NCBI RefSeq assembly: GCF_965279545.1
Contig: NZ_OZ257250.1
Span: forward strand, 4,216,001 to 4,280,000
Direction: 5' to 3'
Source: Methylibium sp965279545
GTDB taxonomy: Bacteria; Pseudomonadota; Gammaproteobacteria; Burkholderiales; Burkholderiaceae_C
Length of the DNA stretch: 64,000 bases
Shown here one piece after another: positions 24,828-31,985 of this stretch. Both the position numbers and the translations under genes were made by a program. Within the stretch, counting starts at the first letter, position 1. Every line of letters starts with the position of its first letter. The notes under the pieces are model-generated. The model was not told where the DNA came from. It worked only from the letters and a program-made list of their open reading frames with translations, and searched no databases.

Positions 24828-25918
24828 TCAGCGCGCGCCTGCGGCTGCCGCGCCGCGACTTCACGCTCGACGTCGATCTGCAGCTGCCCGAGCGCGGCAT
24901 CACGGCGCTGTTCGGCGTCTCGGGTTGCGGCAAGACCACGGTGCTGCGGGCCCTGGCCGGCCTGGAGCGCGCGCGCGGTCGCGTCGCCGTGGGCGAGGCG
25001 GTGTGGCAGGACGATGCGCAAGCCCTGTTCCTGCCCACCCACAGCCGGCCGATCGGGTACGTGATCCAGGAGGCCGCGCTGTTCCCGCACCTGAACGTGC
25101 AGCGCAACCTGAACTACGGCCTGCAACGCATCGCGTCCGGCGAGCGCCACATTCCCTTCGACAAGGTGATGGCGCTGCTCGGCATCGGCCACCTGCTGGA
25201 GCGCGCGCCGGCCACGCTGTCCGGCGGCGAGCGCCAGCGCGTGGCCATCGCGCGCGCGCTGCTCACCAGCCCGCGGCTGCTGCTGATGGACGAGCCGCTG
25301 GCCGCGCTCGATGCCGCGCGCAAGGCCGAGATCCTGCCCTACCTGGAGCGCCTGCACGGCGAGCTGGCCATGCCCATCGTCTACGTCACCCATGCGATGG
25401 ACGAGGTGGCGCGCCTGGCCGACCACCTGGTGCTGATGGAGGCCGGTCGCGTGCGCGCCGCGGGGCCGCTGGCCGAGCTGCTGGTGCGCACCGACCTGCC
25501 GCTGGCCGGTGCCGACGAGGCCGGCGTGGTGCTGCAGGCCCGCGTGCTGGAGCACGACCAGCCCTACGGCCTGACCCGCCTGGCCTTCGACGACGCCGCG
25601 CTGTGGGTGGGGGCGGTGGCGCAGCCGGTGGGCACGCCGGTCAGGGCGCGGGTGCTGGCGCGCGATGTCAGCGTCGTGCGCAGCGCGCCCTCGGACAGCA
25701 GCATCCTCAATGTGCTGCCGGTCACGTTGCTGGGCCTGAACACCGACCCGGCCACCGCGCTGCTGGGCCTGGGCCTGGGGCACCCGGCGGCGAATGGCGC
25801 GCTGCCGCAGGTGCCGCGACTCCTGGCACGCATCACGCGCCGCTCGCTCGAGGCCCTGCAGCTGCGGCCGGGCGACGCGCTGTATGCGCAGATCAAGGGC
25901 GTGTCGCTGATGCGATGA
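24824..25918 (+). CDS. modC: Molybdate ABC transporter ATPase ModC
   Basis: 364 residues. Walker A GVSGCGKTTVLRAL, ABC signature LSGGERQRVAIARAL, Walker B LLLMDEPLAALDAARK, switch His in YVTHAMDEV. The C-terminal region (VLARDVSVVRSAPSDSSILN) is the regulatory TOBE/Mop domain that binds molybdate. Length and order are normal for ModC. It ends the modABC core; two further genes follow closely. Confidence 0.95.
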   Translation: MISARLRLPRRDFTLDVDLQLPERGITALFGVSGCGKTTVLRALAGLERARGRVAVGEAVWQDDAQALFLPTHSRPIGYVIQEAALFPHLNVQRNLNYGLQRIASGERHIPFDKVMALLGIGHLLERAPATLSGGERQRVAIARALLTSPRLLLMDEPLAALDAARKAEILPYLERLHGELAMPIVYVTHAMDEVARLADHLVLMEAGRVRAAGPLAELLVRTDLPLAGADEAGVVLQARVLEHDQPYGLTRLAFDDAALWVGAVAQPVGTPVRARVLARDVSVVRSAPSDSSILNVLPVTLLGLNTDPATALLGLGLGHPAANGALPQVPRLLARITRRSLEALQLRPGDALYAQIKGVSLMR

Positions 25919-25948
25919 GTCAACAAGAAAAGAAAGGACTGTCGAGAG

Positions 25949-26314
25949 ATGGAACGCGATCACGATTCCTGGCAGGCCCGGCTGCCGGCCGAGTTGCAGG
26001 CCCATGTGTTCTGGCCGGTGCGCGTGGAGTCGCACCACGACGACGGCGTGCCGGCCTCGAAATGGCGTGGCTACGACGCGCTGGGCCAGCTGTGTTACTA
26101 CCGCCACCACTATGCGCAGTGGGACTACAGCTTCGACGACGAAGACGAGCCCTGCATGCGCATGCTGCGCAGCGAGAGCTTCGAGGCCTGGCGCTGCCTG
26201 AACGGCCAGTGGCTGCGGCGCGTGCAGGCCGTCGAAGGGCCTGGGCAGTGCGGGAGCGGCGCACACGACGGCGGCTTCGAGGTCGTGCCGCCCCAGCAGA
26301 TTCCGCGGCTGTGA
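25949..26314 (+). CDS. Hypothetical protein between modC and modD
   Basis: 121 residues, not recognised. Rich in aromatic and charged residues: HVFWPVRVESHHDDG, KWRGYDALGQLCYYRHHY, WDYSFDDEDEPCMRML, FEAWRCLNGQWLRR. No signal peptide or membrane segment. It lies 30 bases after modC and 21 bases before modD, has a plausible GAAAGGA ribosome site, and normal codon use, so it is likely expressed. The His/Asp/Cys content could suit metal contact, but this is speculation. Confidence 0.6.
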   Translation: MERDHDSWQARLPAELQAHVFWPVRVESHHDDGVPASKWRGYDALGQLCYYRHHYAQWDYSFDDEDEPCMRMLRSESFEAWRCLNGQWLRRVQAVEGPGQCGSGAHDGGFEVVPPQQIPRL

Positions 26315-26335
26315 CCCGGCCCGCAGGAGAGACCC

Positions 26336-27178
26336 ATGGAACGATTGAGCGATGACGTGCTGCACGGCTGGCTGCGCGAGGATGCGCCGCACGGCGACCT
26401 CAGCACCCGTGCGCTGGGCATCGGCACTGCGCCGGCGCAGCTGCAGTTCCGGGCGCGGCAGGCCCTGCGCGTGGCCCTGGTCGAGGAAGCGGCGCGGCTG
26501 TTCGAGCTCTGCGGCGGCTCGGCCGAGGTGCACCGGCCCAGCGGGGCCGACGCGCAGGCCGGCGATCTGCTGCTGAGCGCGGCCGGCGCCGCCGCCGGCC
26601 TGCTGCTGGCCTGGAAGGTGGCACAGACCGGCATGGAAGTGGCCAGCGGCATCGCCGGCGAGACGGCCCGGATTCTCGGTCTGCTGCGCGCGGCCGGCCA
26701 TCCGCAGCCCCTGGCCTGCACGCGCAAGACGCCGCCCGGCGGCCGTGCGCTGGCGGTGCGTGCGGTGCTGGCCGGCGGCGGCGTGATGCACCGCCTGGGC
26801 TTGTCGGAGTCGCTGCTGGTGTTTCCCGAGCACCGCTTGTTCCTGTCGCCCGAGGTCCTGCCCGCGCGCCTGGCGGGCCTGCGCGTCGCGCAGCCCGAAA
26901 AGCGCCTCGTGGTGGAGGTGGGCGACGAGGCCGAGGCCCTGGCGCTGGCCGCCGCCGGGGCCGAGGTGCTGCAGCTCGAGCGCTTCACGCCCGACGCGCT
27001 GCGTCGACTGAAACGTGCGCTGCAGGCCCGGGGGCTGCAGCCGCTGCTGGCGCCGGCCGGCGGGGTCACGGCTGCCAATGCCGTCGCCTATGCCGAGGCC
27101 GGCGCCGACTTCCTGGTCAGCTCGGCGCCGTACCACGCGCCGCCGGCCGACGTGCAGGTGCGCTTCACGCCGGGCTGA
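26336..27178 (+). CDS. modD: ModD, nicotinate-nucleotide-pyrophosphorylase-like Mo protein
   Basis: 280 residues with the quinolinate phosphoribosyltransferase fold. APHGDLSTRALGIG at the N-terminus, CTRKTPPGGRALAVRAVLAGGG (shortened here to its core) in the middle and PAGGVTAANAVAYAEAGADF at the end are ModD family landmarks. ModD is linked to molybdenum transport operons of diazotrophs but its reaction is unproven. Preceded by CAGGAGAG. A real NadC is unlikely given the operon. Confidence 0.88.
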   Translation: MERLSDDVLHGWLREDAPHGDLSTRALGIGTAPAQLQFRARQALRVALVEEAARLFELCGGSAEVHRPSGADAQAGDLLLSAAGAAAGLLLAWKVAQTGMEVASGIAGETARILGLLRAAGHPQPLACTRKTPPGGRALAVRAVLAGGGVMHRLGLSESLLVFPEHRLFLSPEVLPARLAGLRVAQPEKRLVVEVGDEAEALALAAAGAEVLQLERFTPDALRRLKRALQARGLQPLLAPAGGVTAANAVAYAEAGADFLVSSAPYHAPPADVQVRFTPG

Positions 27179-27226
27179 CAGCGCAGGCGCTTGGGCCCGA
27201 AGCGGGCGCGCCGCGCCGCCGCTTCG

Positions 27227-27439
27227 TCAGTGCAGAGGGCTGCGCAGCACCGCCGGCATGGCGTACTCGCGGCCGACCAGCGCGTGGGCCTTCTGGTAGG
27301 CCAGGCGCGCGCGCTCGCTCATCGCGTCGAGCAGCACGCGCCCGCGCGCATCGCAGGGGAAGCTGAAGGCGCGTCCCGCATGGAACAGCGACTGGAAGCG
27401 GAGCTCGTAGCCGATGACACTGGCGCTCGACGGACTCAT
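27227..27439 (-). CDS. Small conserved hypothetical protein
   Basis: 70 residues: YELRFQSLFHAGRAFSFPCD, then DAMSERARLAYQKAHALVGR. The pattern is one I associate with a widespread proteobacterial protein of unknown function. A perfect AGGAGGT ribosome site ends four bases upstream of the ATG at 27439, which decides the start. It is transcribed opposite to modD and lies downstream of the GNAT gene on the same strand (43-base gap). Confidence 0.72.
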   Translation of the reverse strand: MSPSSASVIGYELRFQSLFHAGRAFSFPCDARGRVLLDAMSERARLAYQKAHALVGREYAMPAVLRSPLH

Positions 27440-27482
27440 CCGGACCTCCTGGCAAAAACATGCGATGCAGGGGCAATGCAAT

Positions 27483-28058
27483 TCACGGGCCAGCGGGTCG
27501 CAGCTGGGCATACAAGGTGACATCGCGGGGCTCGCTGCTCACATTGGGATGCAGGCTGTGCTGGTGCAGCACGCCCTCCTGCGCAAAACGCAGGGCCTCG
27601 AGCAAGCGCGCCGAGGCGTGGTTGTCGACATCGCACAAGGCGTCGACGCGCCGCACCGGCGCCTGTGCAAAGGCCTCGGCCAGCACCGCCGCCACGGCTT
27701 CGCGCATCAGCCCCCGGCCCCAATGGGCGCGCGCCAGCAGGTAGCCCAGGCGCAGGTGGTGGGCCGGGCCGTCGAAGCGCTGCGGAATGAGTTGAACCAG
27801 GCCGATCGGCGCGCCGTGAGCCGGGCCCGCGGCGGCGCCGCGCTGTTCGACGAGCAGCCAGGTCCAGGCACTGCGCTTGAGCCAGCGTGCCTGGTCCCAG
27901 CCGAGCTGAGCGCGGGTTTCGGCGAGCCCGTCGTGGGGCCGCCATCCCAGGTAGCGCAGCACGTCGAGGTCTTGGGCCCAGCCGGCGAAGGCGGCGTGCT
28001 CGTCGCCCGGCTGGGGCGCGCGCAGCCGCAGCCGCTCGGTGTGCAGCACGCGCTTCAT
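27483..28058 (-). CDS. GNAT-family N-acetyltransferase (RimJ/RimL-like)
   Basis: 191 residues. HTERLRLRAPQPGDEHAAF is the usual start of RimJ/RimL acetyltransferases; the acetyl-CoA-binding segment is LGYLLARAHWGRGLMREA, followed by CDVDNHASARLLEALRF. Substrate unknown; ribosomal-protein or small-molecule amines are typical. It diverges from the HepT-like gene at 28121 and is one of only four minus-strand genes in the island. Confidence 0.85.
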   Translation of the reverse strand: MKRVLHTERLRLRAPQPGDEHAAFAGWAQDLDVLRYLGWRPHDGLAETRAQLGWDQARWLKRSAWTWLLVEQRGAAAGPAHGAPIGLVQLIPQRFDGPAHHLRLGYLLARAHWGRGLMREAVAAVLAEAFAQAPVRRVDALCDVDNHASARLLEALRFAQEGVLHQHSLHPNVSSEPRDVTLYAQLRPAGP

Positions 28059-28090
28059 CGCGCGCGGCGGCCGGCGCCGGTGCGCCGGCC

Positions 28091-28106
28091 TGGCGCGAAA
28101 GCTGCA
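28091..28106 (+). promoter_or_regulatory. Weak candidate sigma-54 promoter
   Basis: TGGCGCGAAAGCTGCA has GG/GC at the correct 12-base spacing and is very close to the nifE promoter element (TGGCATCGAAGCTGCA). The predicted start (about 28117) lies only four bases before the ATG at 28121, leaving a leaderless message unless the ATG at 28136 is used. No TGT-N10-ACA is seen upstream within the GNAT gene. Confidence 0.35.
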
Positions 28107-28120
28107 AGACCGCGCCGATC

Positions 28121-28474
28121 ATGATCACCGCACCGATGCTCCAATTGACCCACGACGCCGGCGAAGCCGTTCTCATCCTGACCGAGGGCCTGCAGCAGAC
28201 CGAACTCCTGCGTTCGCGCCTGACGCGGGCCGAGGTGCAGCGCCAGCTGCTGCGCCTGGCCGACACGCTGGCGGACGCGCCCGATGCCCTGCGTCACCTG
28301 ATGCCCGAAATCGATTGGGCCGGCTGGCGCGCCACCCGCCTGGCGCTGCCCGTGCCCGGCGCCGGGCAGGACGAGGCGCTGTGGTTCGCGGTGCAGTCGC
28401 TGGTGCCGGCCACCTTGAGCTGGCTGCGCGTGTACCGGCAATCGCATCCGGAGCTGTTCCAGGCCTGGCACTGA
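28121..28474 (+). CDS. Small helical protein, HepT/DUF86-like paralogue 2
   Basis: 117 residues, paralogous to 21368 and 62004. Common core: AEVQRQLLRLADTL, LMPEIDWAGWRAT, then DEALWFAVQSLVP and LRVYRQSHPELF. An alternative start is ATG 28136. It has no close same-strand neighbours: a GNAT gene diverges on its left and a minus-strand gene lies on its right. Function unknown; the HepT-like reading is an inference and the RNase motif is missing. Confidence 0.68.
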   Translation: MITAPMLQLTHDAGEAVLILTEGLQQTELLRSRLTRAEVQRQLLRLADTLADAPDALRHLMPEIDWAGWRATRLALPVPGAGQDEALWFAVQSLVPATLSWLRVYRQSHPELFQAWH

Positions 28475-28508
28475 AGGACTCGGGCCCCGGCGGGCTGTTG
28501 TCACGTCA

Positions 28509-29015
28509 TCAGGTGGCGGAGCCATCTGCCACCGAAGCCAGCAGCGTGGCGATGACGTCGTCGCCGATGCGCGCCTGGCCGTCGAGTGCGGCGATCCGGG
28601 TCAGCAGCTCGCGGGCCTCGGCGGGCCGCTCGCTGCGCAGGGCGATGAAGGCCAGCGCCTTGAGCGTGAAGAGCCAGAAGCGCGCCGGGCCGGTGCGGCT
28701 GAAGTCCACGCCGGCGGGCACGCTGCCCGGTGTGACCCGGCGCCAGTCTTCGGCCAGGCCGGCCTGCTGCGCCGACTCCAGCAAGCCGCGGCGTGCCGCA
28801 CGCTCGGCCTGCTCGAACTCGCGCCGGCCGGCATGGTGCTTGTACAGCGCGTAGTAGATGCCCAGCCCTTGCGGCGCGAGCGCCTGGGCCGTCCACAGCA
28901 GCGCGCCGACTTCGCCGCGCGGCGCCTGCGCCGCCTGGTGCAGCAGGTCGCGCGCGGACTCGGGCAGGGCGCCGCCGAAGAATTCGTCGGCTGAATCACC
29001 GGTGAACAGGTTCAT
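28509..29015 (-). CDS. Nif-island helical-repeat protein, paralogue of 48765
   Basis: 168 residues, unrecognised but paralogous to the protein at 48765-49334. Shared pattern: ALAPQGLGIYYALYKHH, AERAARRGLLESAQQAGL, DWRRVTPG, then FWLFTLKALAFIALRSE and EARELLTRIAALD. The repeated Ala/Leu helices suggest a TPR-like solenoid. A candidate sigma-54 promoter (29051-29065) lies 36 bases upstream and a NifA site at 29152 is shared with the divergent isc operon. That makes it a probable NifA-regulated gene of unknown role. Confidence 0.7.
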   Translation of the reverse strand: MNLFTGDSADEFFGGALPESARDLLHQAAQAPRGEVGALLWTAQALAPQGLGIYYALYKHHAGRREFEQAERAARRGLLESAQQAGLAEDWRRVTPGSVPAGVDFSRTGPARFWLFTLKALAFIALRSERPAEARELLTRIAALDGQARIGDDVIATLLASVADGSAT

Positions 29016-29050
29016 GGTCTGTGGGTCTCGAGGGTCTGCGGGAAACCAAC

Positions 29051-29065
29051 GCAAGCCACGGGCCC
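29051..29065 (-). promoter_or_regulatory. Candidate sigma-54 promoter of the minus-strand gene at 28509
   Basis: Read on the minus strand the sequence is GGGCCCGTGGCTTGC: GG at -24, a perfect TTGC at -12, and 12-base spacing. The -24 half matches TGGCACG at 5 of 7 bases. It is 86 bases from the NifA-like site at 29152-29167, a normal distance for activation. Confidence 0.45.
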
Positions 29066-29151
29066 GGCAAGGACCGTGAAAGGGCCGCTCGGGTGGCGAG
29101 GGGGGCGGCCGTGCCGCAGCGTGGGCGAGAGGCCCACGTTCCTCGTCGGGG

Positions 29152-29167
29152 TTGCGACAAAGCCGAC
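29152..29167. promoter_or_regulatory. NifA-like upstream site between divergent promoters
   Basis: TGC-N10-ACA (TGCGACAAAGCCGACA) differs from TGT-N10-ACA by one base. It sits between the minus-strand sigma-54 element at 29051 and the plus-strand element at 29280, so one NifA site may serve both. The intergenic region 29016-29329 holds no other recognisable gene. Confidence 0.5.
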
Positions 29168-29279
29168 AACGGTGCGACATCGCCGCGCCGGCCCGGGCAA
29201 CCACGCCACGGCCCGCAAAGCACGCCAAGTGCCTGCTGCGAGGCCGTTTTTCCGCATCGCACCGAGCGCCGCAGGGAAC

Positions 29280-29295
29280 TGGCACGTTCCTTGAG
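29280..29295 (+). promoter_or_regulatory. Sigma-54-like promoter of the isc operon
   Basis: TGGCACGTTCCTTGAG has a perfect -24 half (TGGCACG) and correct spacing, but -12 reads TTGA instead of TTGC. The predicted start is near 29306, 24 bases before the iscS ATG. The deviation at the most conserved -12 position may weaken the promoter. Confidence 0.55.
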
Positions 29296-29329
29296 AAGGA
29301 AGGGCACGAGCCTTAGTGGGAGTCACGCG

Positions 29330-30553
29330 ATGGACCTGAAGCTGGATGCCAAACCGATCTACCTGGACTACGCCGCCACCACGCCGGTGGACCCGCGGGT
29401 GGTGCATGCGATGGTGCCGTACCTGTACGAGCAGTTCGGCAACCCGGCCTCGCGCAGCCACGCCTACGGGTGGGCGGCGGAAGAGGCGGTGGAGATCGCC
29501 CGCGAGCACATCGCGGCGCTGATCGGTGCCGATCCGCGCGAGATCGTCTGGACCTCGGGCGCCACCGAATCGAACAACCTGGCCATCAAGGGTGCGGCTC
29601 AGTTTCATGCCGGCAAGGGCAAGCACCTGATCACGGTCAAGACCGAGCACAAGGCGGTGCTGGACACGATGCGCGAGCTCGAACGCCAGGGCTTTGAGGT
29701 GACGTATCTCGACGTGCAGTCCGACGGCCTGCTCGATCTCGACGTGCTGAAGGCGGCCATCCGCCCCGACACGATCCTGGTCTCGGTCATGTACGTGAAC
29801 AACGAGATCGGCGTCATCCAGGACATCCCGGCGATCGGCGCGCTGTGCCGCAGCAAGGGCATCCTCTTCCATGTCGATGCGGCGCAGGCCAGCGGCAAGG
29901 TCGCGATCGACCTGAGCGAGTTGCCGGTCGACCTGATGAGCCTGTCGGCCCACAAGACCTACGGGCCCAAGGGCATCGGCGCGCTGTACGTGCGCCGCAA
30001 GCCGCGGGTTCGCATCGAGGCGCAGATCCACGGCGGCGGCCACGAGCGCGGCATGCGTTCGGGCACGCTGGCCACGCACCAGATCGTCGGCATGGGCGAG
30101 GCCTACCGGCTGGCGCGTGCCAACATGGACACCGAGAACGAACGCATCGGCCAACTGCGCGATCGCCTGCTGGCCGGCGCGCGGGCGATTCCCGAGGTGC
30201 TCGTCAATGGCAGCCTGACGCAGCGCGTGCCGCACAACCTCAACCTCAGCTTCACCTTCGTCGAAGGCGAATCGCTGCTGATGGGCATGAAGGGCATCGC
30301 CGTGTCGTCGGGCTCGGCCTGTACCTCGGCCAGCCTGGAGCCCAGCTATGTGCTGCGTGCGCTCGGCCTGTCCGACGAGGTGGCCCACAGCTCGATCCGC
30401 TTCTCGTTCGGCCGCTTCACCACCGAAGCCGACATCGACGCTGCACTGGTGCGCGTCAAGAGCACCGTCGAGCGCCTGCGCGAACTCAGCCCGCTGTGGG
30501 ACATGCACTGCGCCGGCGTCGACCTCAGCACCGTGCAGTGGGCTGAACACTAG
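29330..30553 (+). CDS. iscS: Cysteine desulfurase IscS (nif-island copy)
   Basis: 407 residues. PLP lysine in SLSAHKTYGPKG; catalytic Cys loop SSGSACTSASLEPSYVLRALG is the IscS type, and the C-terminus SPLWDMHCAGVDL is also IscS-like rather than NifS-like. It takes sulfur from cysteine for Fe-S assembly on IscU, encoded 73 bases downstream. A separate NifS is encoded at 51157. An upstream in-frame extension exists but starts before the predicted transcription start. ISC operons are usually headed by iscR; here a sigma-54 element takes its place. Confidence 0.93.
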   Translation: MDLKLDAKPIYLDYAATTPVDPRVVHAMVPYLYEQFGNPASRSHAYGWAAEEAVEIAREHIAALIGADPREIVWTSGATESNNLAIKGAAQFHAGKGKHLITVKTEHKAVLDTMRELERQGFEVTYLDVQSDGLLDLDVLKAAIRPDTILVSVMYVNNEIGVIQDIPAIGALCRSKGILFHVDAAQASGKVAIDLSELPVDLMSLSAHKTYGPKGIGALYVRRKPRVRIEAQIHGGGHERGMRSGTLATHQIVGMGEAYRLARANMDTENERIGQLRDRLLAGARAIPEVLVNGSLTQRVPHNLNLSFTFVEGESLLMGMKGIAVSSGSACTSASLEPSYVLRALGLSDEVAHSSIRFSFGRFTTEADIDAALVRVKSTVERLRELSPLWDMHCAGVDLSTVQWAEH

Positions 30554-30626
30554 GAATGGAACCCCGGCCGCGGGATGCCGCGGCCGGGGCCGTGCAATCA
30601 ACGTCGACAACCGAACGGGACCCACC

Positions 30627-31070
30627 ATGGCCTACAGCGAAAAAGTCATCGAGCACTACGAGAACCCGCGCAATGTCGGCGGCTTCACCGCCGAAGATGC
30701 CGATGTCGGCACGGGCATGGTCGGCGCGCCGGCCTGCGGCGACGTGATGAAACTGCAGATCAAGGTCAACCCGCAGACCGGGCTGATCGAGGATGCCAGG
30801 TTCAAGACCTACGGCTGCGGCTCGGCGATCGCGTCGAGCTCCCTCGTGACCGAGTGGGTCAAGGGCAAGACGCTGGACCAGGCCCTCGCGATCAAGAACA
30901 CCAGCATCGCCGAGGAGCTGGCCCTGCCGCCGGTGAAGATCCACTGCTCGATCCTCGCGGAAGACGCCATCAAGGCCGCGGTGGCGGACTACCGGCAGCG
31001 CAAGGACGGCCAGCACCCCGACGGCATGCTGGAGCAACCCGCCTGCAATCCGACCCAGGTCAACGCCTGA
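30627..31070 (+). CDS. iscU: Fe-S scaffold protein IscU
   Basis: 147 residues. Three cluster cysteines lie in GAPACGDVM, KTYGCGSAIASS and KIHCSILAEDAI, and the HscA-binding motif LPPVK is present. It is the single-domain IscU type, not the long modular NifU. The C-terminus is extended by about 20 residues compared with E. coli IscU (RKDGQHPDGMLEQPACNPTQ), including one extra Cys. It is preceded by a 73-base spacer with no own promoter. Confidence 0.95.
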   Translation: MAYSEKVIEHYENPRNVGGFTAEDADVGTGMVGAPACGDVMKLQIKVNPQTGLIEDARFKTYGCGSAIASSSLVTEWVKGKTLDQALAIKNTSIAEELALPPVKIHCSILAEDAIKAAVADYRQRKDGQHPDGMLEQPACNPTQVNA

Positions 31071-31107
31071 ACCCACGCACAACCCTCTGCCCAAGGAGCG
31101 TCGAATC

Positions 31108-31527
31108 ATGTCCTCTTGCCAATCACAACCCAACGCCGGTTCCTCCTGTTCGACCGGCGCCGCGCCGCCGGCCGCGCCCTTCACGCTGCCCGAAGGCGCC
31201 ACGCCGCTGACCGTCAGCGATGCCGTCGTCAACAAGGTCGGTGCGATGCTGAGCGAGGAGGGCGACCCCAACCTCAAGCTGCGCATCTTCGTCACCGGCG
31301 GGGGCTGCTCCGGCTTCCAGTACGGCTTCGCCTTCGACGACGAGGCCAAGGACGACGACCTGTGCGTCGAGGTCGGCACGATCAAGGTGCTGGTCGATGC
31401 CTCCAGCCTGCAGTACGTGATGGGCGCGGAAATCGACTACGAGGAAAGCCTCGAAGGCTCGCGCTTCGTCATCAAGAACCCCAACGCCGCCAGCACCTGC
31501 GGCTGCGGCAGTTCGTTCAGCGTGTGA
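31108..31527 (+). CDS. erpA: A-type Fe-S carrier protein ErpA-like
   Basis: 139 residues. GGGCSGFQYGFAFDDE and the C-terminal NPNAASTCGCGSSFSV carry the three cluster cysteines in the ErpA arrangement. An N-terminal Cys/Ser-rich extension of about 30 residues (SSCQSQPNAGSSCSTG) is unusual. It transfers Fe-S clusters from IscU to targets. It is the first of two A-type carriers in this operon; a third lies at 48340. Confidence 0.88.
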   Translation: MSSCQSQPNAGSSCSTGAAPPAAPFTLPEGATPLTVSDAVVNKVGAMLSEEGDPNLKLRIFVTGGGCSGFQYGFAFDDEAKDDDLCVEVGTIKVLVDASSLQYVMGAEIDYEESLEGSRFVIKNPNAASTCGCGSSFSV

Positions 31528-31638
31528 GGCCGACATGAACCACAAGACAATTCAGCGGGTCGAGCGCCGGGCCGCTCCCAAGCCGGCCCGCACCCCCCTG
31601 GGGGGCCGGCCGGCGTACCCGGTGGACGGGGGGCTGTC
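31528..31638 (+). repeat. Operon-internal GC-rich palindromic repeat, copy 1
   Basis: The gap carries CCGGGCCGCTCCCAAGCC, a CCCCCCTGGGGGG hairpin and GTACCCGGTGGACGGGG, leading directly into the next ATGAGC. The same order is found at 37264-37385. In both cases a spurious ATGAAC begins the element. It likely represents a mobile palindromic unit inserted between operon genes. Confidence 0.6.
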
Positions 31639-31962
31639 ATGAGCGTGAGCGTCACCCCCAAGGCGGCCCGCCAGATCCGCAAGGCCCTCGACCAACGCGG
31701 CGGCGGCTACGGCCTGCGCGTGGCCGTGAAGACCAGCGGCTGCTCGGGCTATGCCTATGCGCTGGAGTTCGCCGAAGCGCCGTCGCCCGAAGACCTGAGC
31801 TTCGAGAGCGAAGGCGTGCAGCTGCTGGTCGACGCCAAGAGCCTGCCGATGGTCGATGGCACCCAGCTCGACTGGGTGCGCGAGGGCCTGAACGAAGGCT
31901 TCAAGTTCAACAACCCGAACGCCACGGCAAGCTGCGGCTGCGGCGAGTCGTTCGCGGTCTAG
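31639..31962 (+). CDS. iscA: A-type Fe-S carrier protein IscA
   Basis: 107 residues, standard IscA length. Cluster cysteines in VKTSGCSGYAYALEF and NPNATASCGCGESFAV. The N-terminus SVTPKAARQIRKAL is typical. It follows erpA after an inserted palindromic repeat and precedes hscA by 23 bases. It probably delivers clusters to nitrogenase maturation proteins. Confidence 0.93.
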   Translation: MSVSVTPKAARQIRKALDQRGGGYGLRVAVKTSGCSGYAYALEFAEAPSPEDLSFESEGVQLLVDAKSLPMVDGTQLDWVREGLNEGFKFNNPNATASCGCGESFAV

Positions 31963-31985
31963 ACACAGCGCACCGAGGGACTGAC

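Noticed and set aside
31534..31638. Short ATGAAC frame between erpA and iscA, and the similar one at 37274
   Set aside because: Both run into a palindromic repeat with different translations and no conserved product.
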